Source: Parolsenella sp958406235 (GTDB lineage Bacteria; Actinomycetota; Coriobacteriia; Coriobacteriales; Atopobiaceae). From it: DNA of 64,000 bases. Below the pieces are notes generated by a model. That model was not told where the DNA came from. It worked only from the letters and a program-made list of their open reading frames with translations, and did no database searches. Of the stretch, positions 30,008 to 40,736 are shown in pieces. Position 1 is the first letter of the stretch; the number at the start of each line of letters is the position of its first letter. Location of the stretch: positions 1-64,000 of the forward strand of contig NZ_JBCLNF010000004.1 in assembly GCF_039062465.1 (NCBI RefSeq). The letters are read 5' to 3'. A program made the position numbers and the translations under genes.

Positions 30008-30037
30008 GCTCGTCGGCCTAGCCTGCGAGCTTTTTTT
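30008..30037 (+). terminator. Terminator after the internal tRNA remnant
   Basis: GCTCG, a 13-nt loop, CGAGC, then TTTTTTT. Confidence 0.7.
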
Positions 30038-30200
30038 GTTATTCCGGGACTGTGTTATCGGCTCGGCCCTCAACTTCCCAAACAAAATCTCGATCTGTAA
30101 CAGGTAGACCCGATTTTGCCGACCAGGTGTTACAGGACGAGACGTTTGGACAGGGCGGCATTGCATACCCAACCTGACACAAGCCAGCAGAGTGCAAACT

Positions 30201-30290
30201 GGGGAACTCTACTGGGGAACTAGGGAACTTTACTGTGGTACTAGGGAACTTTACTGGGGAACTAGGGAACTTTACTGGGGAACTAAGGAA
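30201..30290 (+). repeat. 21-bp direct repeats (iteron-like) upstream of the AlbA_2 gene
   Basis: Three full units of GGGGAACTAGGGAACTTTACT start at 30214, 30235 and 30256, the middle one with two changes, with partial units at 30201 and 30277. 21 bp is two helical turns, so repeats face one side of the DNA. They end about 10 nt before a TATAGT (30301-30306) that can serve as a -10 box. Confidence 0.85.
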
Positions 30291-30300
30291 TGACTGAGGT

Positions 30301-30306
30301 ATAGTG
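30301..30306 (+). promoter_or_regulatory. Candidate -10 box of the AlbA_2 gene
   Basis: TATAGT 34 nt upstream of the start codon, with no recognisable -35 box at 16-18 nt. The place of the -35 is taken by the 21-bp repeat array, which suggests control by a repeat-binding protein. Confidence 0.45.
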
Positions 30307-30339
30307 GGGACTAACTAATGATTCAATCGAAGGGCAGCT

Positions 30340-31947
<1,608 letters not shown>

Positions 31948-32313
31948 CATTGCTGGCCGCTCGCCCGCCATCAGCCACACAGAGCCCGCACCGGCCAGAC
32001 GTCGCCCCACGCGGCGTCGCAACGGGCATTACGGCGAAGTGTCCCATTAAGCCCCAGGTCAGGCGTAGTGCAATTAGTGTCCGGAGGGACTGCGATGATG
32101 GTCCCGCCATGAGGAGATGGGAGCCGACCATAGCCAGCTCGGCGTTCGCGGTTCGAACGCAGGACGACGGTTTCAAGCCCGGAATCGCTTTTGGCGGCAG
32201 TAGGCACCAGCGGCGCAAGCGTAATGGAGCTCGATTCCATGATCGGCGAGACGTCGGGCCCCACCCGAATCATCCACAGCCAACAGCACCAGACAAGCCT
32301 GAAAGGGGACACC
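31948..32313. other. Intergenic leader before the accessory cluster
   Basis: About 365 nt with no supported gene; the open frames here lack ribosome binding sites. The last 60 nt are C/A-rich and poor in U, like the leaders of the genes that follow. Confidence 0.5.
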
Positions 32314-33363
32314 ATGAATGAACTCACCTTCGACCAGGTAATGACGGAAATCGCAATGGGGCTCGAGCGCGACGCGAGCCATGACATCCCCTATCTCAAG
32401 AGCAAGGCGGAGGAGTATCGAGAGCACCCGCAGAGCAGGGAGATCCTTCGCGCGATCGGCAGGATGATCTTCGATGCCCTGCCTGATGACAAGAAGGATG
32501 AGTTTCAGAAGCTCGTCGACAACCATGCGGACGGAACAGAATCAGTCCTCAAGGAAGTTGTCTTCTGCCTGAAGACCGGCGATCCGGAGAAGGCCCTTCA
32601 CCTCATCGAGCCCCTTGTTCAGAGCTTTGACGAAATGATTGCCGCAGGGTGCTACCGCGATGACAAGGAGAGCGTCTATTTCGACTTCACCTCGCCCATC
32701 GAGGAGATCGTCTGGAGGGTGCACACTGACGAGTCGCGGATCGTGCGCGTCTGCCCGGAACCCTTCAGCCATGTCTACGCTCTCTACAGCGCTTGCCTCT
32801 ATGAGACCGGCCAGCACGAGGCCGCCATTGCCGCCGAGGAAAAGGCCATCAGGTGGAATCCCTCGGACGTCAACCTCCGCTTCGAGGTTGGCGAGAACTA
32901 CAAGAAGCTCGGGGACATGGAGACTCTGAACGAGACCCTCGATACGGCCCATCCGTACGTTCGCGACGCCGCCGGCATGGCCAAGTTCCACAGGGAAAAG
33001 GCCTTCTACCTCGTCGAAGTGGGCAACTACGAGCTTGCCGCCGCGTACCTGGTCTTCAGCACGGTATTCGAGAACAGCAACCTCGTTGGCAGCGAGCTCA
33101 TGTACCTCAAGAGAGAGTGCGGCGCTGATTTCACGGGCATGACCGTAGACGAGGCGGCGACAATCCTCGAGAGGTCCGGAGAAGCCTATCTCCCTGACGA
33201 GGGCACGCTCGCCGCGCTGTCATCGATCATCGGCATCGCCCTCGAGCACGATGACGCGCAAACGGCAACGCGGGCAGCCATAGGCCTCTACGAGCTAACC
33301 GGGGACGAGGACGCGAAGCAGCTCGCCATGCAGCTGATGGGAGAGGGCGAAGGCGAGCAGTGA
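32314..33363 (+). CDS. TPR-like repeat protein of unknown function
   Basis: 349 residues from ATG 32314 with AAAGGGG upstream. All-helical pattern. At least two TPR-type hairpins are visible: residues about 155-190 (YALYSACLYETGQHEAAIAA followed by AIRWNPSD) and 190-260 (FEVGENYKKLGDMETLNETL, then EKAFYLVEVGNYELAAAYL). No signal peptide or membrane segment. It is the first of a set of same-strand genes (to 42360) that include another TPR protein, a SNF2 helicase and an AAA+ ATPase, so it is probably a scaffold or adaptor there. The product is inferred from repeat pattern only. Confidence 0.75.
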   Translation: MNELTFDQVMTEIAMGLERDASHDIPYLKSKAEEYREHPQSREILRAIGRMIFDALPDDKKDEFQKLVDNHADGTESVLKEVVFCLKTGDPEKALHLIEPLVQSFDEMIAAGCYRDDKESVYFDFTSPIEEIVWRVHTDESRIVRVCPEPFSHVYALYSACLYETGQHEAAIAAEEKAIRWNPSDVNLRFEVGENYKKLGDMETLNETLDTAHPYVRDAAGMAKFHREKAFYLVEVGNYELAAAYLVFSTVFENSNLVGSELMYLKRECGADFTGMTVDEAATILERSGEAYLPDEGTLAALSSIIGIALEHDDAQTATRAAIGLYELTGDEDAKQLAMQLMGEGEGEQ

Positions 33364-33376
33364 CAGGCGCGGGCGC

Positions 33377-33440
33377 TATGGGCAGGCTCGGCGGGCGGTA
33401 GCGAGTGCGCGGACGTCATGGGCAGGCTCGGCGGGCAGCG
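33377..33440. repeat. Two-copy direct repeat between the TPR gene and the SNF2 gene
   Basis: ATGGGCAGGCTCGGCGGGC occurs at about 33377-33395 and again at 33418-33436, in the 205-nt noncoding spacer. Confidence 0.7.
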
Positions 33441-33568
33441 GCTCGACCGTCCACGCCCGCGCCTCGACTCTCGGCGGCGCGCGGCCGTTCAACGAATAGA
33501 CCCGCCGCCTCAGTGTACGTGTAGGAGAATGGATGGTCCGCAATTAATGTCTTGAGATAGGGCTTTTG

Positions 33569-36500
33569 ATGGCTAGAGGATTCACCAACAGCGAGGCAAG
33601 AGACTTGATCGAGCGTTCCAACGCCCTGCTGGAGGAGTTCAGCGCTGCCGCTCAGCTGTCAGAGACGCGTCACGCGGAGCTTGCCCAGATCGTGCGGGAG
33701 ACACGTAGCAGAAAGGTCGATGCCCGCTTTTCGGATGTCGTGATTCGACAAACGGGAGAGAACACCTACGAAGTGCTCGACATCAACCCCTTGGGGGCCA
33801 TCACCCTCGACCAGCTGAACGGCATCGAAAACCCCTCCCTCGTACATATTACAGACGGGCTTGAGACGCACACCCTCGCGGAGTGTCAGCAGCGAGCGTT
33901 CGAGGGAATGCGCATCAACCTCGACGGCCCCCACGACGCCGCTGCAAACGCGATGCTCCACGCCGCCTTTGTCTCCACAAACTCCTATCAGCCCGCAGCG
34001 ATCTGCAAACACGCCGCAGATGCCTACGGGCCGCATGTTCAGACCCTCGTCGAGAAGATCGAGGCGGGCAGTGGCACGTTCAAGCGGCTGTTCGCCTCTC
34101 GCGACAAGAAGGACGAGGCCAAGAGATCCTACCTCGAGCTAAAAACCCTGATAGACCAGCGTCTCGACCCCACTGCGTCAACCGCCCTCGACACGCTCAA
34201 CTCACTTCCCGCTATCTCGGAAGACGCCGCGTGGGCGTGGTTCTCCTCAAACCGGGAAGACGCGCTTCGCGAGGTCGGCACGGTCTCCCCGTCAGTGGTC
34301 GGGACTGACGACTGGCAGTTCCTCTCCTCAGATGCGAAGAAGCTTTCGGGCGAAGTCTCAGGCTACGGTGCGCGACTCTCGGAGAAGTCTGATGCCAGCC
34401 CGGCCTCCCTGGAAAGCATTATTCGCAGGGCCGTCAGCAAGAGCTTCGCGGGAGACGTGCTCAGCACCCTCAAGACCGTCCCCATCAAGGAGCTCGCCCG
34501 TACCGGGCGCGGCATTCGTGTCAAGTCGCTCAGGGACGCGGGCTTCGAGACCATCGCGGACGTCTACGCCGCGACAAAGACCGAGCTAGAGAGTGTGCAT
34601 GGCATCTCCTACTCCGGCGCCTGCGACATCAAGAAGGCGGCGACAGAGTTTGCAGGCGAGGTTGAGAAGGGCCTCAAGCTCCGTCTCTCGGCAGACAACA
34701 AGACGCCCGAGGCGACCCGCATCCTCTGCGCCGCCTCCGCGCTCAAAGAGTGGAGGAAACTCTCCCATGAGTGTGGCGCCCTCCTAAACGCGGTCACCGA
34801 GGAGACCGGCACGCCACTCGCCGAGCTCAGTATCGCGAGGAAGCCGATGGCCTGGCTCTTCTCCACCCCGGAGGAGCGCGAGAAGGCAACGGACGCGTAT
34901 AGCAGCCTCAACGCTTTCCTCGTGAGCGAAACCGCCCTGAAGGCCAACGCCACCCTCAAGCGTATGTATAAGCTCGAGCAAAACGCCGTGCCCGCAGACC
35001 GGGCCTGGGCGGAGTTCACCGCGAACCCCGTCGCGATCATCAACATCCTGGAAGACGTCGTGCCCGAGGCCCTTGGCAACGACGACACGCTCTTCGGCCT
35101 GCCAGAGGAACTCGCCCGCGAGATCCAAGACGAGGCCTTCTTCCCGGAGGGCTTGAACTGCACCCTGCGTCGCTATCAGGAGTGGGGCGTGAAATACATC
35201 CTCCATCAGGGAAAGACCCTGCTCGGCGACGAGATGGGCCTGGGAAAGACCGTCCAGGCCATCGCGGCGATGGTCTCGCTGAAGAACGTCGGCGAGACGA
35301 AGTTCCTCGTGGTTTGCCCCGCGAGCGTGCTCGAGAACTGGTGCAGGGAGGTCAAGAAGCACAGCAAGCTCCGCGTGACGAAGGTGCACGGACGCAACTG
35401 CCGCACAGCCTTCGAAGACTGGACCAGGACCGGCGGCGTCGCCGTCACCACCTACGAGACCACCGGAAAGCTGAAACTCGCCGAAGGCTCCACCTATGGC
35501 CTCGCCGTGGTCGACGAGGCTCATTACATCAAGAATCCCGAGGCAGCGCGCTCGAAGAACACCCTGAGGTTGCTCGAGAACGCCAACAGGGTCCTCCTCA
35601 TGACGGGTACCGCGCTCGAGAACAAGGTCGACGAGATGCTCACCCTGATCGGCTATCTCCGCCCGGACGTCGCGAGGCGCGCCAGGCCCCTCGCCTTCAT
35701 GTCTGGCGCGCGGCGATTCAGGGACGAAATCGCCCCCGTCTACTACCGCCGCAAGAGGGAGGACGTGCTCACGGAGCTCCCGGAGCTCATCGAGAGCGAG
35801 GAGTGGTGCACCCTCGGCGAAGTGGAGAAGGAAGCGTACGAGCGCGCCGTCCTCAGGAGGTCGATCATGGCGTCGCGCCAGGTCTCGTGGAACGTCGCCA
35901 ACCTCGAGGAGGACTCCTCCAAAGCGAAGAGGCTGCTCGAGATCATCGACAGCGGCGCGGACGACGGCAGGAAGGTCCTCGTCTTCACGTTCTTCCTCAA
36001 CACCGCCTATGGCATCGCAAACCTGCTGGGCGACAAGTGCGTCGGCATGATCAACGGCTCCGTCCCTCCCGCGAGAAGGCAGGAAATCGTCGAGGAGTTT
36101 GACGCCGCGGAGCCCGGATCGGTGCTGGTGGCGCAGATCCAGTCGGGCGGAACCGGCATGAACATCCAGTGCGCGAGCGTCGTCGTCTTCTGCGAGCCGC
36201 AGTACAAGCCCTCGATCGAGAACCAGGCGGTCTCGCGCGCGTATCGCATGGGGCAAACGCGCAGCGTGCTCGCCTTCCGCCTGCTGTGCGAGAACACGGT
36301 CGACGAGCACATCCTCGAGATCATCCGCAGCAAGCAGCAAATCTTCGACGCCTTCGCGGACAAGTCCTCCGCGGCAGCCGCTGCCGCCGAGCAGGACATC
36401 GCCGTGGACGACAAGGGTATGGGCAAGATCATCGAGGAGGAGATCGAGCGCATCAAGACGGAGAACCCTGAGCTCGCGGCCCAGGTGGAGCGCGAGATGG

Positions 36501-36829
36501 CAGAGGCTCGCGAGTCAGGGCTCGGCATCGATGACGAGGGCGCGGCTCGTGCCAGCACCCGCACGGAAGGCGTCGCGCATGTGCCCGCCTCAAGGTCCAG
36601 GCGCGTGACGGACGCGACGCGCCAGGCGAACACGAGGCCCGCATCGCGCCCGAAGCCCACGGTGGATACGTTGCTCGCGGTGAGCGTCGGCACCCACGAG
36701 GGTGGCGCGGTTCGGCCGGCAGCGGTCAAGATGGCGCCGCGGTTCTGCCCCAACTGCGGCAATGAGTTCTCCCCGGGCACCAAGTTCTGCTGCTACTGCG
36801 GCGCCAAGCTACCCAGCCCAGCGCCCTAG
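33569..36829 (+). CDS. SNF2-family helicase with HhH region and C-terminal zinc ribbon
   Basis: 1,086 residues from ATG 33569. The first half (1-530) is unusual: helical, with a helix-hairpin-helix segment at about 315-357 (VKSLRDAGFETIADVYAATK, then HGISYSGACDIKKAA) that could bind DNA. The SNF2 core follows: motif I GDEMGLGKTVQA near 553, Ia VVCPASVLENW, DEAH-type VVDEAHYIKNP near 646, TGTALENKVDE, and the C-terminal motifs IQSGGTGMNIQ and NQAVSRAYRMGQTRSV near 885. After a disordered stretch the tail ends in a zinc ribbon, CPNCGNEF...CCYCGAKL (about 1058-1080). It remodels protein-DNA complexes by family; the target is unknown. It overlaps the end of an opposite-strand gene by 4 nt. Confidence 0.88.
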   Translation: MARGFTNSEARDLIERSNALLEEFSAAAQLSETRHAELAQIVRETRSRKVDARFSDVVIRQTGENTYEVLDINPLGAITLDQLNGIENPSLVHITDGLETHTLAECQQRAFEGMRINLDGPHDAAANAMLHAAFVSTNSYQPAAICKHAADAYGPHVQTLVEKIEAGSGTFKRLFASRDKKDEAKRSYLELKTLIDQRLDPTASTALDTLNSLPAISEDAAWAWFSSNREDALREVGTVSPSVVGTDDWQFLSSDAKKLSGEVSGYGARLSEKSDASPASLESIIRRAVSKSFAGDVLSTLKTVPIKELARTGRGIRVKSLRDAGFETIADVYAATKTELESVHGISYSGACDIKKAATEFAGEVEKGLKLRLSADNKTPEATRILCAASALKEWRKLSHECGALLNAVTEETGTPLAELSIARKPMAWLFSTPEEREKATDAYSSLNAFLVSETALKANATLKRMYKLEQNAVPADRAWAEFTANPVAIINILEDVVPEALGNDDTLFGLPEELAREIQDEAFFPEGLNCTLRRYQEWGVKYILHQGKTLLGDEMGLGKTVQAIAAMVSLKNVGETKFLVVCPASVLENWCREVKKHSKLRVTKVHGRNCRTAFEDWTRTGGVAVTTYETTGKLKLAEGSTYGLAVVDEAHYIKNPEAARSKNTLRLLENANRVLLMTGTALENKVDEMLTLIGYLRPDVARRARPLAFMSGARRFRDEIAPVYYRRKREDVLTELPELIESEEWCTLGEVEKEAYERAVLRRSIMASRQVSWNVANLEEDSSKAKRLLEIIDSGADDGRKVLVFTFFLNTAYGIANLLGDKCVGMINGSVPPARRQEIVEEFDAAEPGSVLVAQIQSGGTGMNIQCASVVVFCEPQYKPSIENQAVSRAYRMGQTRSVLAFRLLCENTVDEHILEIIRSKQQIFDAFADKSSAAAAAAEQDIAVDDKGMGKIIEEEIERIKTENPELAAQVEREMAEARESGLGIDDEGAARASTRTEGVAHVPASRSRRVTDATRQANTRPASRPKPTVDTLLAVSVGTHEGGAVRPAAVKMAPRFCPNCGNEFSPGTKFCCYCGAKLPSPAP

Positions 36830-37107
36830 AAGGGGCTCGTCCAGTCATGATTGGAGTTGTCGGGGTCTCCCGCCTCGCGGCTCCAGTCGCGAGCGTCGCC
36901 GCTCATGTAGTCATCCATGGAGCCGTAGCCATAATGGGAGTGACCGTTGTCCCAGTTGCCGTCCTCGGCGTCGTAGTGGCTCATGCGGCCGTTGTCGTAG
37001 ACCTCGGTGTAGCTCGTGTAATCGGAGTCGTTCTCGTGGCCCTCGTAGGGGTTGCCGTTCTCGTCACTCGCGTCAACGTCGTAAGAGGCCCATCCCCAGC
37101 ACATCAT
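36826..37107 (-). CDS. Small acidic Asp/Tyr/Trp-rich protein
   Basis: 93 residues from ATG 37107 (MMCWGWASYDVDA), preceded by AGGAAAGGA, so expression is likely. Composition is extreme: rich in Asp, Asn, Gly, Tyr and Ser with several Trp, for example DYTSYTEVYDNGRMSHYDAE and WDNGHSHYGYGSMDDYMSGD; only three or four positive charges. No signal peptide, membrane segment or known domain. Probably disordered. It is the only minus-strand gene inside an otherwise plus-strand cluster and its 3' end overlaps the SNF2 gene tail-to-tail. Function not known; DNA mimicry or a protein cofactor would fit the charge but is speculation. Confidence 0.6.
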   Translation of the reverse strand: MMCWGWASYDVDASDENGNPYEGHENDSDYTSYTEVYDNGRMSHYDAEDGNWDNGHSHYGYGSMDDYMSGDARDWSREAGDPDNSNHDWTSPF

Positions 37108-37625
37108 GGCAGTTCCTTTCCTCGCATTCTCACGTTTCGCCAAATCCGGCGAAACCTTGGGCGAGTGGGCTTGTCCCCGCTCGTTGCCACACATTCAACC
37201 GCAGAGGCACCGCCGGCTCGAGGGGTCGCACAGGGTGGCGACGGGGATTGTTTGGGGTTTGACGGAAGCGGCGTCTAAGGCCTCGCCGAAAGCGCCCGGA
37301 TCCGCCGGAAGCGTCGAACCTCTCCGGGGGCAGTGCCCGAGGGCCGTCCAAAGCAGGAGTGAGCTTCGTCAGCCACCGATTGATGATACGGGCACCGCGT
37401 TCGTCACCTCACGCAATCCCAGGTAGATGGCACTACTCAGCTCTTTGGGCGGCACTCCGTCGCCCTTGACACGCGTGTTACATTTGACTCTAGAGACCGC
37501 TCGCGGCCAAAGCCGCCCAAGGCAAGGCGCGGCGACTCTCGTGCAAGAAATCGCGGCGGCGATATGCTAGCCGCTGGTTCAAAACCACGCCCTCGCTATT
37601 GCGGCGGCAGACATCAGGAGGGCGC
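37108..37625. other. Intergenic region, divergent promoters expected
   Basis: About 520 nt between divergent genes. It has a small hairpin GTTTCGCC/GGCGAAAC at 37134-37155 just upstream of the acidic gene, and a TTGACA at 37467-37472 without a clear -10. I see no coding sequence. Confidence 0.5.
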
Positions 37626-38729
37626 ATGGCAGGCACGGCCTATTCGGCGGACATCCTTCTCAAGCTCCTCGCCATCGCTGCTGCGGGCACCCCCTACAAC
37701 AACGACGCGATGCTGCGCCACCTCTTCGAGAACAAGGGCCGCCCCTTGCTCGACGCCTACGGAGAACCCGTCCGCAGCAAGGACGATTCCGTCAATCTCG
37801 ACCGCAACACCGAACGTGACTATATGTGCCTCGTCGTCAACGAGGACCCCTTCAAATACGTGAAGCGAACGAAGACCCAGTACCTGCCACGCACGAAGAC
37901 GCCCCGCCTGAGCTATGACGACGTCCTCGCCGAGCAAGACGCCTGGTTCAACGAGAACGCCTATGCAACCGCTTTCCAGACGGTGTTGGGCAGCTTTGCC
38001 GACCAACGCAACCGCGCGAGCCGCCTCGGCAAAATCGCCGCCGCACTGGCAGAGCGCGGCATCGAACGCGACGATATCAACGAGGCGATTCGCCGCTGCA
38101 AGAACGCTGACGAGAAGACTGCGGGCCTGACGACGCTCGCCTTGGGCAGGCTCCTCTTCGCGCACGCAGAGCGCAAGCCCTCCGAGGAGCTGGAGCCGCA
38201 GGCGAAAGGCGCCCCCGCAGCGAGCGATACCGGGAACGCAGATGCCAACGCCACGCCGCCAGACGCGCCCACGCTTCGCGCGTTGCTAGCCATGCTCGTA
38301 GACGGTCCCTCCTCCCCTCTCGGCATCCGTGCTTGGAGCGAGGAGGAAGCGCTCGACGCCCTCTTCCCGGCGGCGCTGATCAAGGCGCTGCCCGCCGACG
38401 AGGACGGCCGCGAGCGAACGCTCTCCGGGACCCTCTCGCCCATCGAACGCCAGGCGGCACGCGACGCGCTCACGGCATCGAATGGCCTCGGCATCGCCCG
38501 ATGGCACGAGCAGCTCGCGACGCTTCCCGGGGTTGATCCCGACGCAACGTGTGCCATGCTCGCAGACCTTAAGTCATCAACGAATGGCGAGGTAAAGAGC
38601 GCTGTTTTTGCCATCGCACGCACGTCGTCGGGCGACGCTTCGCTCGCGCTCGCGCTTCTGCTCGCGCTCGCGCTTCTCGGCACGGCGGCGTTCGAGGGAC
38701 TCCTAAGAATCGTCCAGACCAACCTCTAG
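37626..38729 (+). CDS. Hypothetical tail-anchored protein
   Basis: 367 residues from ATG 37626 with AGGAGGG upstream. The N-terminal domain (1-125; MAGTAYSADILLKLLAIAAA, then DYMCLVVNEDPFKY) and a helical middle (130-190) are followed by an Ala/Pro-rich linker, a second globular part (about 215-330) and a single C-terminal hydrophobic helix (ASLALALLLALALLGTAAFEG) with only a few residues after it. This topology suggests a tail-anchored membrane protein facing the cytoplasm. No family recognised. It precedes a TPR protein and an AAA+ gene in the same direction, so it may anchor that assembly at the membrane. Confidence 0.65.
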   Translation: MAGTAYSADILLKLLAIAAAGTPYNNDAMLRHLFENKGRPLLDAYGEPVRSKDDSVNLDRNTERDYMCLVVNEDPFKYVKRTKTQYLPRTKTPRLSYDDVLAEQDAWFNENAYATAFQTVLGSFADQRNRASRLGKIAAALAERGIERDDINEAIRRCKNADEKTAGLTTLALGRLLFAHAERKPSEELEPQAKGAPAASDTGNADANATPPDAPTLRALLAMLVDGPSSPLGIRAWSEEEALDALFPAALIKALPADEDGRERTLSGTLSPIERQAARDALTASNGLGIARWHEQLATLPGVDPDATCAMLADLKSSTNGEVKSAVFAIARTSSGDASLALALLLALALLGTAAFEGLLRIVQTNL

Positions 38730-38849
38730 CAAGCGCGCGCTTTGCTCCGCAGACCGCACGATCACACGCCCGCACGAACCGCGCCACAGACGCAACCCGC
38801 ACCGCAAACGCACGGCCACGCTCCTCCCACCCGCGAAGAAGGGAACCAC

Positions 38850-39890
38850 ATGCTCGAAGAAGACAAGATGCCCTACGACGAGACCGACGTTGACAACCAG
38901 AACGCCGCCGAGCAGGACTGCGGGCCCGAGGAAGAAGATGACAGCTGGTACGGAGGGCTCCCCATCGTGTCGACCACGGAGGCCCTCGCCCTCGTCGAGG
39001 GGGCAGACTCCGGCGGGCTGAGGCGATCCATCGCCGATCTCGTCCTCAACTTCGACGACATCTCGGTTGACAGCGTCAGTCTGCACAACCTCACAAACGT
39101 CTTCCTCACGAGCCATGACTTCGAGTATGCCCTCAACCTCGCGAAGCTCGGCCTTGACCGTTTTCCGAAGTCCGTCACCCATCTGGCGGACGCCGTCCAG
39201 GCCTGCGCCAGGCTCGGCTACATCGAGGAGGGCATGGCGTTCGTCAATCAGGCGCTCGAGATTCGCATGGATCGCTGGGACTGGTACCTCGTCGTTTGGG
39301 TCGCGTCCTTCTTCAAGTTCGCGCTCGACTCCCTCCCCGACGACGAGTGCGAAGCGCTCGTCTCGAAGGCCGTCGACATCCTCAACTCCTACGAGGCATG
39401 CCACGCCTTCGACGAACGCGTGCGCAACCAGAAGGCGGAGGTCCTCGCTGCCGCCAACCACATGACCGAGGCGGCCGAGGAGCTCGAAGACGCGATCTTC
39501 TCGCCCCAGCGCACGCCCATCGACAAGAGCATGACCCTCATGCCCGCCTCCCAGTGCTGCATGACCTACCTGCAGCTCTTTGGCTCGACGGTTGCCGCGA
39601 GGAAGATCGGCGACGTCGCCAGGCGCGGATACGCCAGCCTCGCGCAGAACCATCAGAGCGCAAGCGCCAGCGCGTTTCTCCTCTACGAGGCCTTCGCGCT
39701 CGACTCCGAGATATCGAACCAGCGCGAATACGCCGACGGCTTTGGCAACGAGACCAAGGTGACGCAGCTGCTCGACGCCTACGAGATCGCCTATCGACAG
39801 GCTGACGACGAGGAGACGCGCGAGCTCATCCGCCAGCGTTTCGACGTCGCCTGCAGCAGGGCGCACCTGAAAAGCCGCACGCTCGAGTAG
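38850..39890 (+). CDS. TPR-like repeat protein
   Basis: 346 residues from ATG 38850 with AAGAAGGGA upstream. A very acidic N-terminus (about 30 residues) is followed by helical repeats of TPR type: SLHNLTNVFLTSHDFEYALN near 85, THLADAVQACARLGYIEEGM, and later LEEAIF-like and FLLYEAFALDSE segments. No membrane segment. It lies 120 nt after the tail-anchored gene. Together with the upstream TPR protein at 32314 it suggests a multi-protein assembly. Assignment rests on the helix pattern and not on a named domain. Confidence 0.7.
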   Translation: MLEEDKMPYDETDVDNQNAAEQDCGPEEEDDSWYGGLPIVSTTEALALVEGADSGGLRRSIADLVLNFDDISVDSVSLHNLTNVFLTSHDFEYALNLAKLGLDRFPKSVTHLADAVQACARLGYIEEGMAFVNQALEIRMDRWDWYLVVWVASFFKFALDSLPDDECEALVSKAVDILNSYEACHAFDERVRNQKAEVLAAANHMTEAAEELEDAIFSPQRTPIDKSMTLMPASQCCMTYLQLFGSTVAARKIGDVARRGYASLAQNHQSASASAFLLYEAFALDSEISNQREYADGFGNETKVTQLLDAYEIAYRQADDEETRELIRQRFDVACSRAHLKSRTLE

Positions 39891-40070
39891 CGCGAAAAAC
39901 CGAATCCCCAATCAATCCCTGAAGCGGCCCCCGGCATACCCCCGGGGGCCGTTGCCGTCTCGGTCATTGTGTTTGTCAGCAAGCGGGCAGCCGGCCCAGC
40001 AGGACGACGGCCCACCCAACCGGGCAGTCGACCCAACAGATGGCTGCCCATCCGAGAGAAGGGACAACAC

Positions 40071-40652
40071 ATGGACTTCGGCAAGATCGACGAGCTCTTC
40101 GGCACCGGCAACGACAACGACAACGAAAACGGCGAGCGTCCGGCATCCAACCCCGGCATCAGCCCCACGGAAGATCCCGTGGCCTGGGTTCGCAGCGTCC
40201 TTGCCGCCAACGACGACCTCACCTTCTATCCGGCGGGCGAGAACCGCTGGTGCGCCCGCGAGATCTACCTCAACAAGCCGGTGACCACGACCGTCTCGCT
40301 CGTGGACGGCATGGTCGAGGTCGAGGCGAGCGTGCCCATCGGCGTCAACGAGGAGAACGTCGCCGCTCTTCGCGCCTTCCAGATGCTCCGCCAGGCAAAC
40401 TACAAGATTCGCGGCTTCAGGCGCGCCGTGCCCGGCGAGCCCTTCGCCTCCGTCACCCGTCACGCCGTCACTGACGACCTCGACCTGGACCGCCTCATCA
40501 CCATCACGAACCACACCCTGTGCTCGTCCCTGCGCGACGCCATCGACATCCGCAACGGCGAGAAGAGCGTCCACGACGTCTGGCTCGAAAACACGAAGCG
40601 CCGCATGAAGTTCGCCTTCATGTCGGAGTACTTCTCCAGCGATAGCGACTAG
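40071..40652 (+). CDS. Hypothetical protein, possible YbjN-like fold
   Basis: 193 residues from ATG 40071 (GAGAAGGGA upstream). A polar, Asn/Asp-rich N-terminus (1-45) precedes an alpha/beta domain with strands CAREIYLNKPVTTTVSLVDG and MVEVEASVPIGVNEENVAAL, a helix (LRAFQMLRQANYKI) and a second sheet-helix unit. The order resembles YbjN/type III chaperone-like domains, but I infer this from pattern only. The next gene (40737) has a similar pattern, and the AAA+ gene follows. Probably a small chaperone or adaptor of that ATPase. Confidence 0.55.
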   Translation: MDFGKIDELFGTGNDNDNENGERPASNPGISPTEDPVAWVRSVLAANDDLTFYPAGENRWCAREIYLNKPVTTTVSLVDGMVEVEASVPIGVNEENVAALRAFQMLRQANYKIRGFRRAVPGEPFASVTRHAVTDDLDLDRLITITNHTLCSSLRDAIDIRNGEKSVHDVWLENTKRRMKFAFMSEYFSSDSD

Positions 40653-40736
40653 CCGGTCGCAAGATCGTTCGCGAGACCTGCCACGACGCCAACAGCTCGG
40701 CGCAACACCCACAAGCATCCAAACGAAAGGACCACC

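Noticed and set aside
30201..30290. Short CRISPR-like array
   Set aside because: The 21-bp units are contiguous without spacers and there are no cas genes; they are direct repeats of iteron type.
34784..36340. 518-codon minus-strand frame opposite the SNF2 gene
   Set aside because: Shadow frame caused by codon bias; the sense frame has all SNF2 motifs.
37106..37426. Plus-strand ORF upstream of the tail-anchored gene
   Set aside because: No ribosome binding site, translation of low-complexity arginine/proline type, and it overlaps the probable promoter region of the acidic gene.
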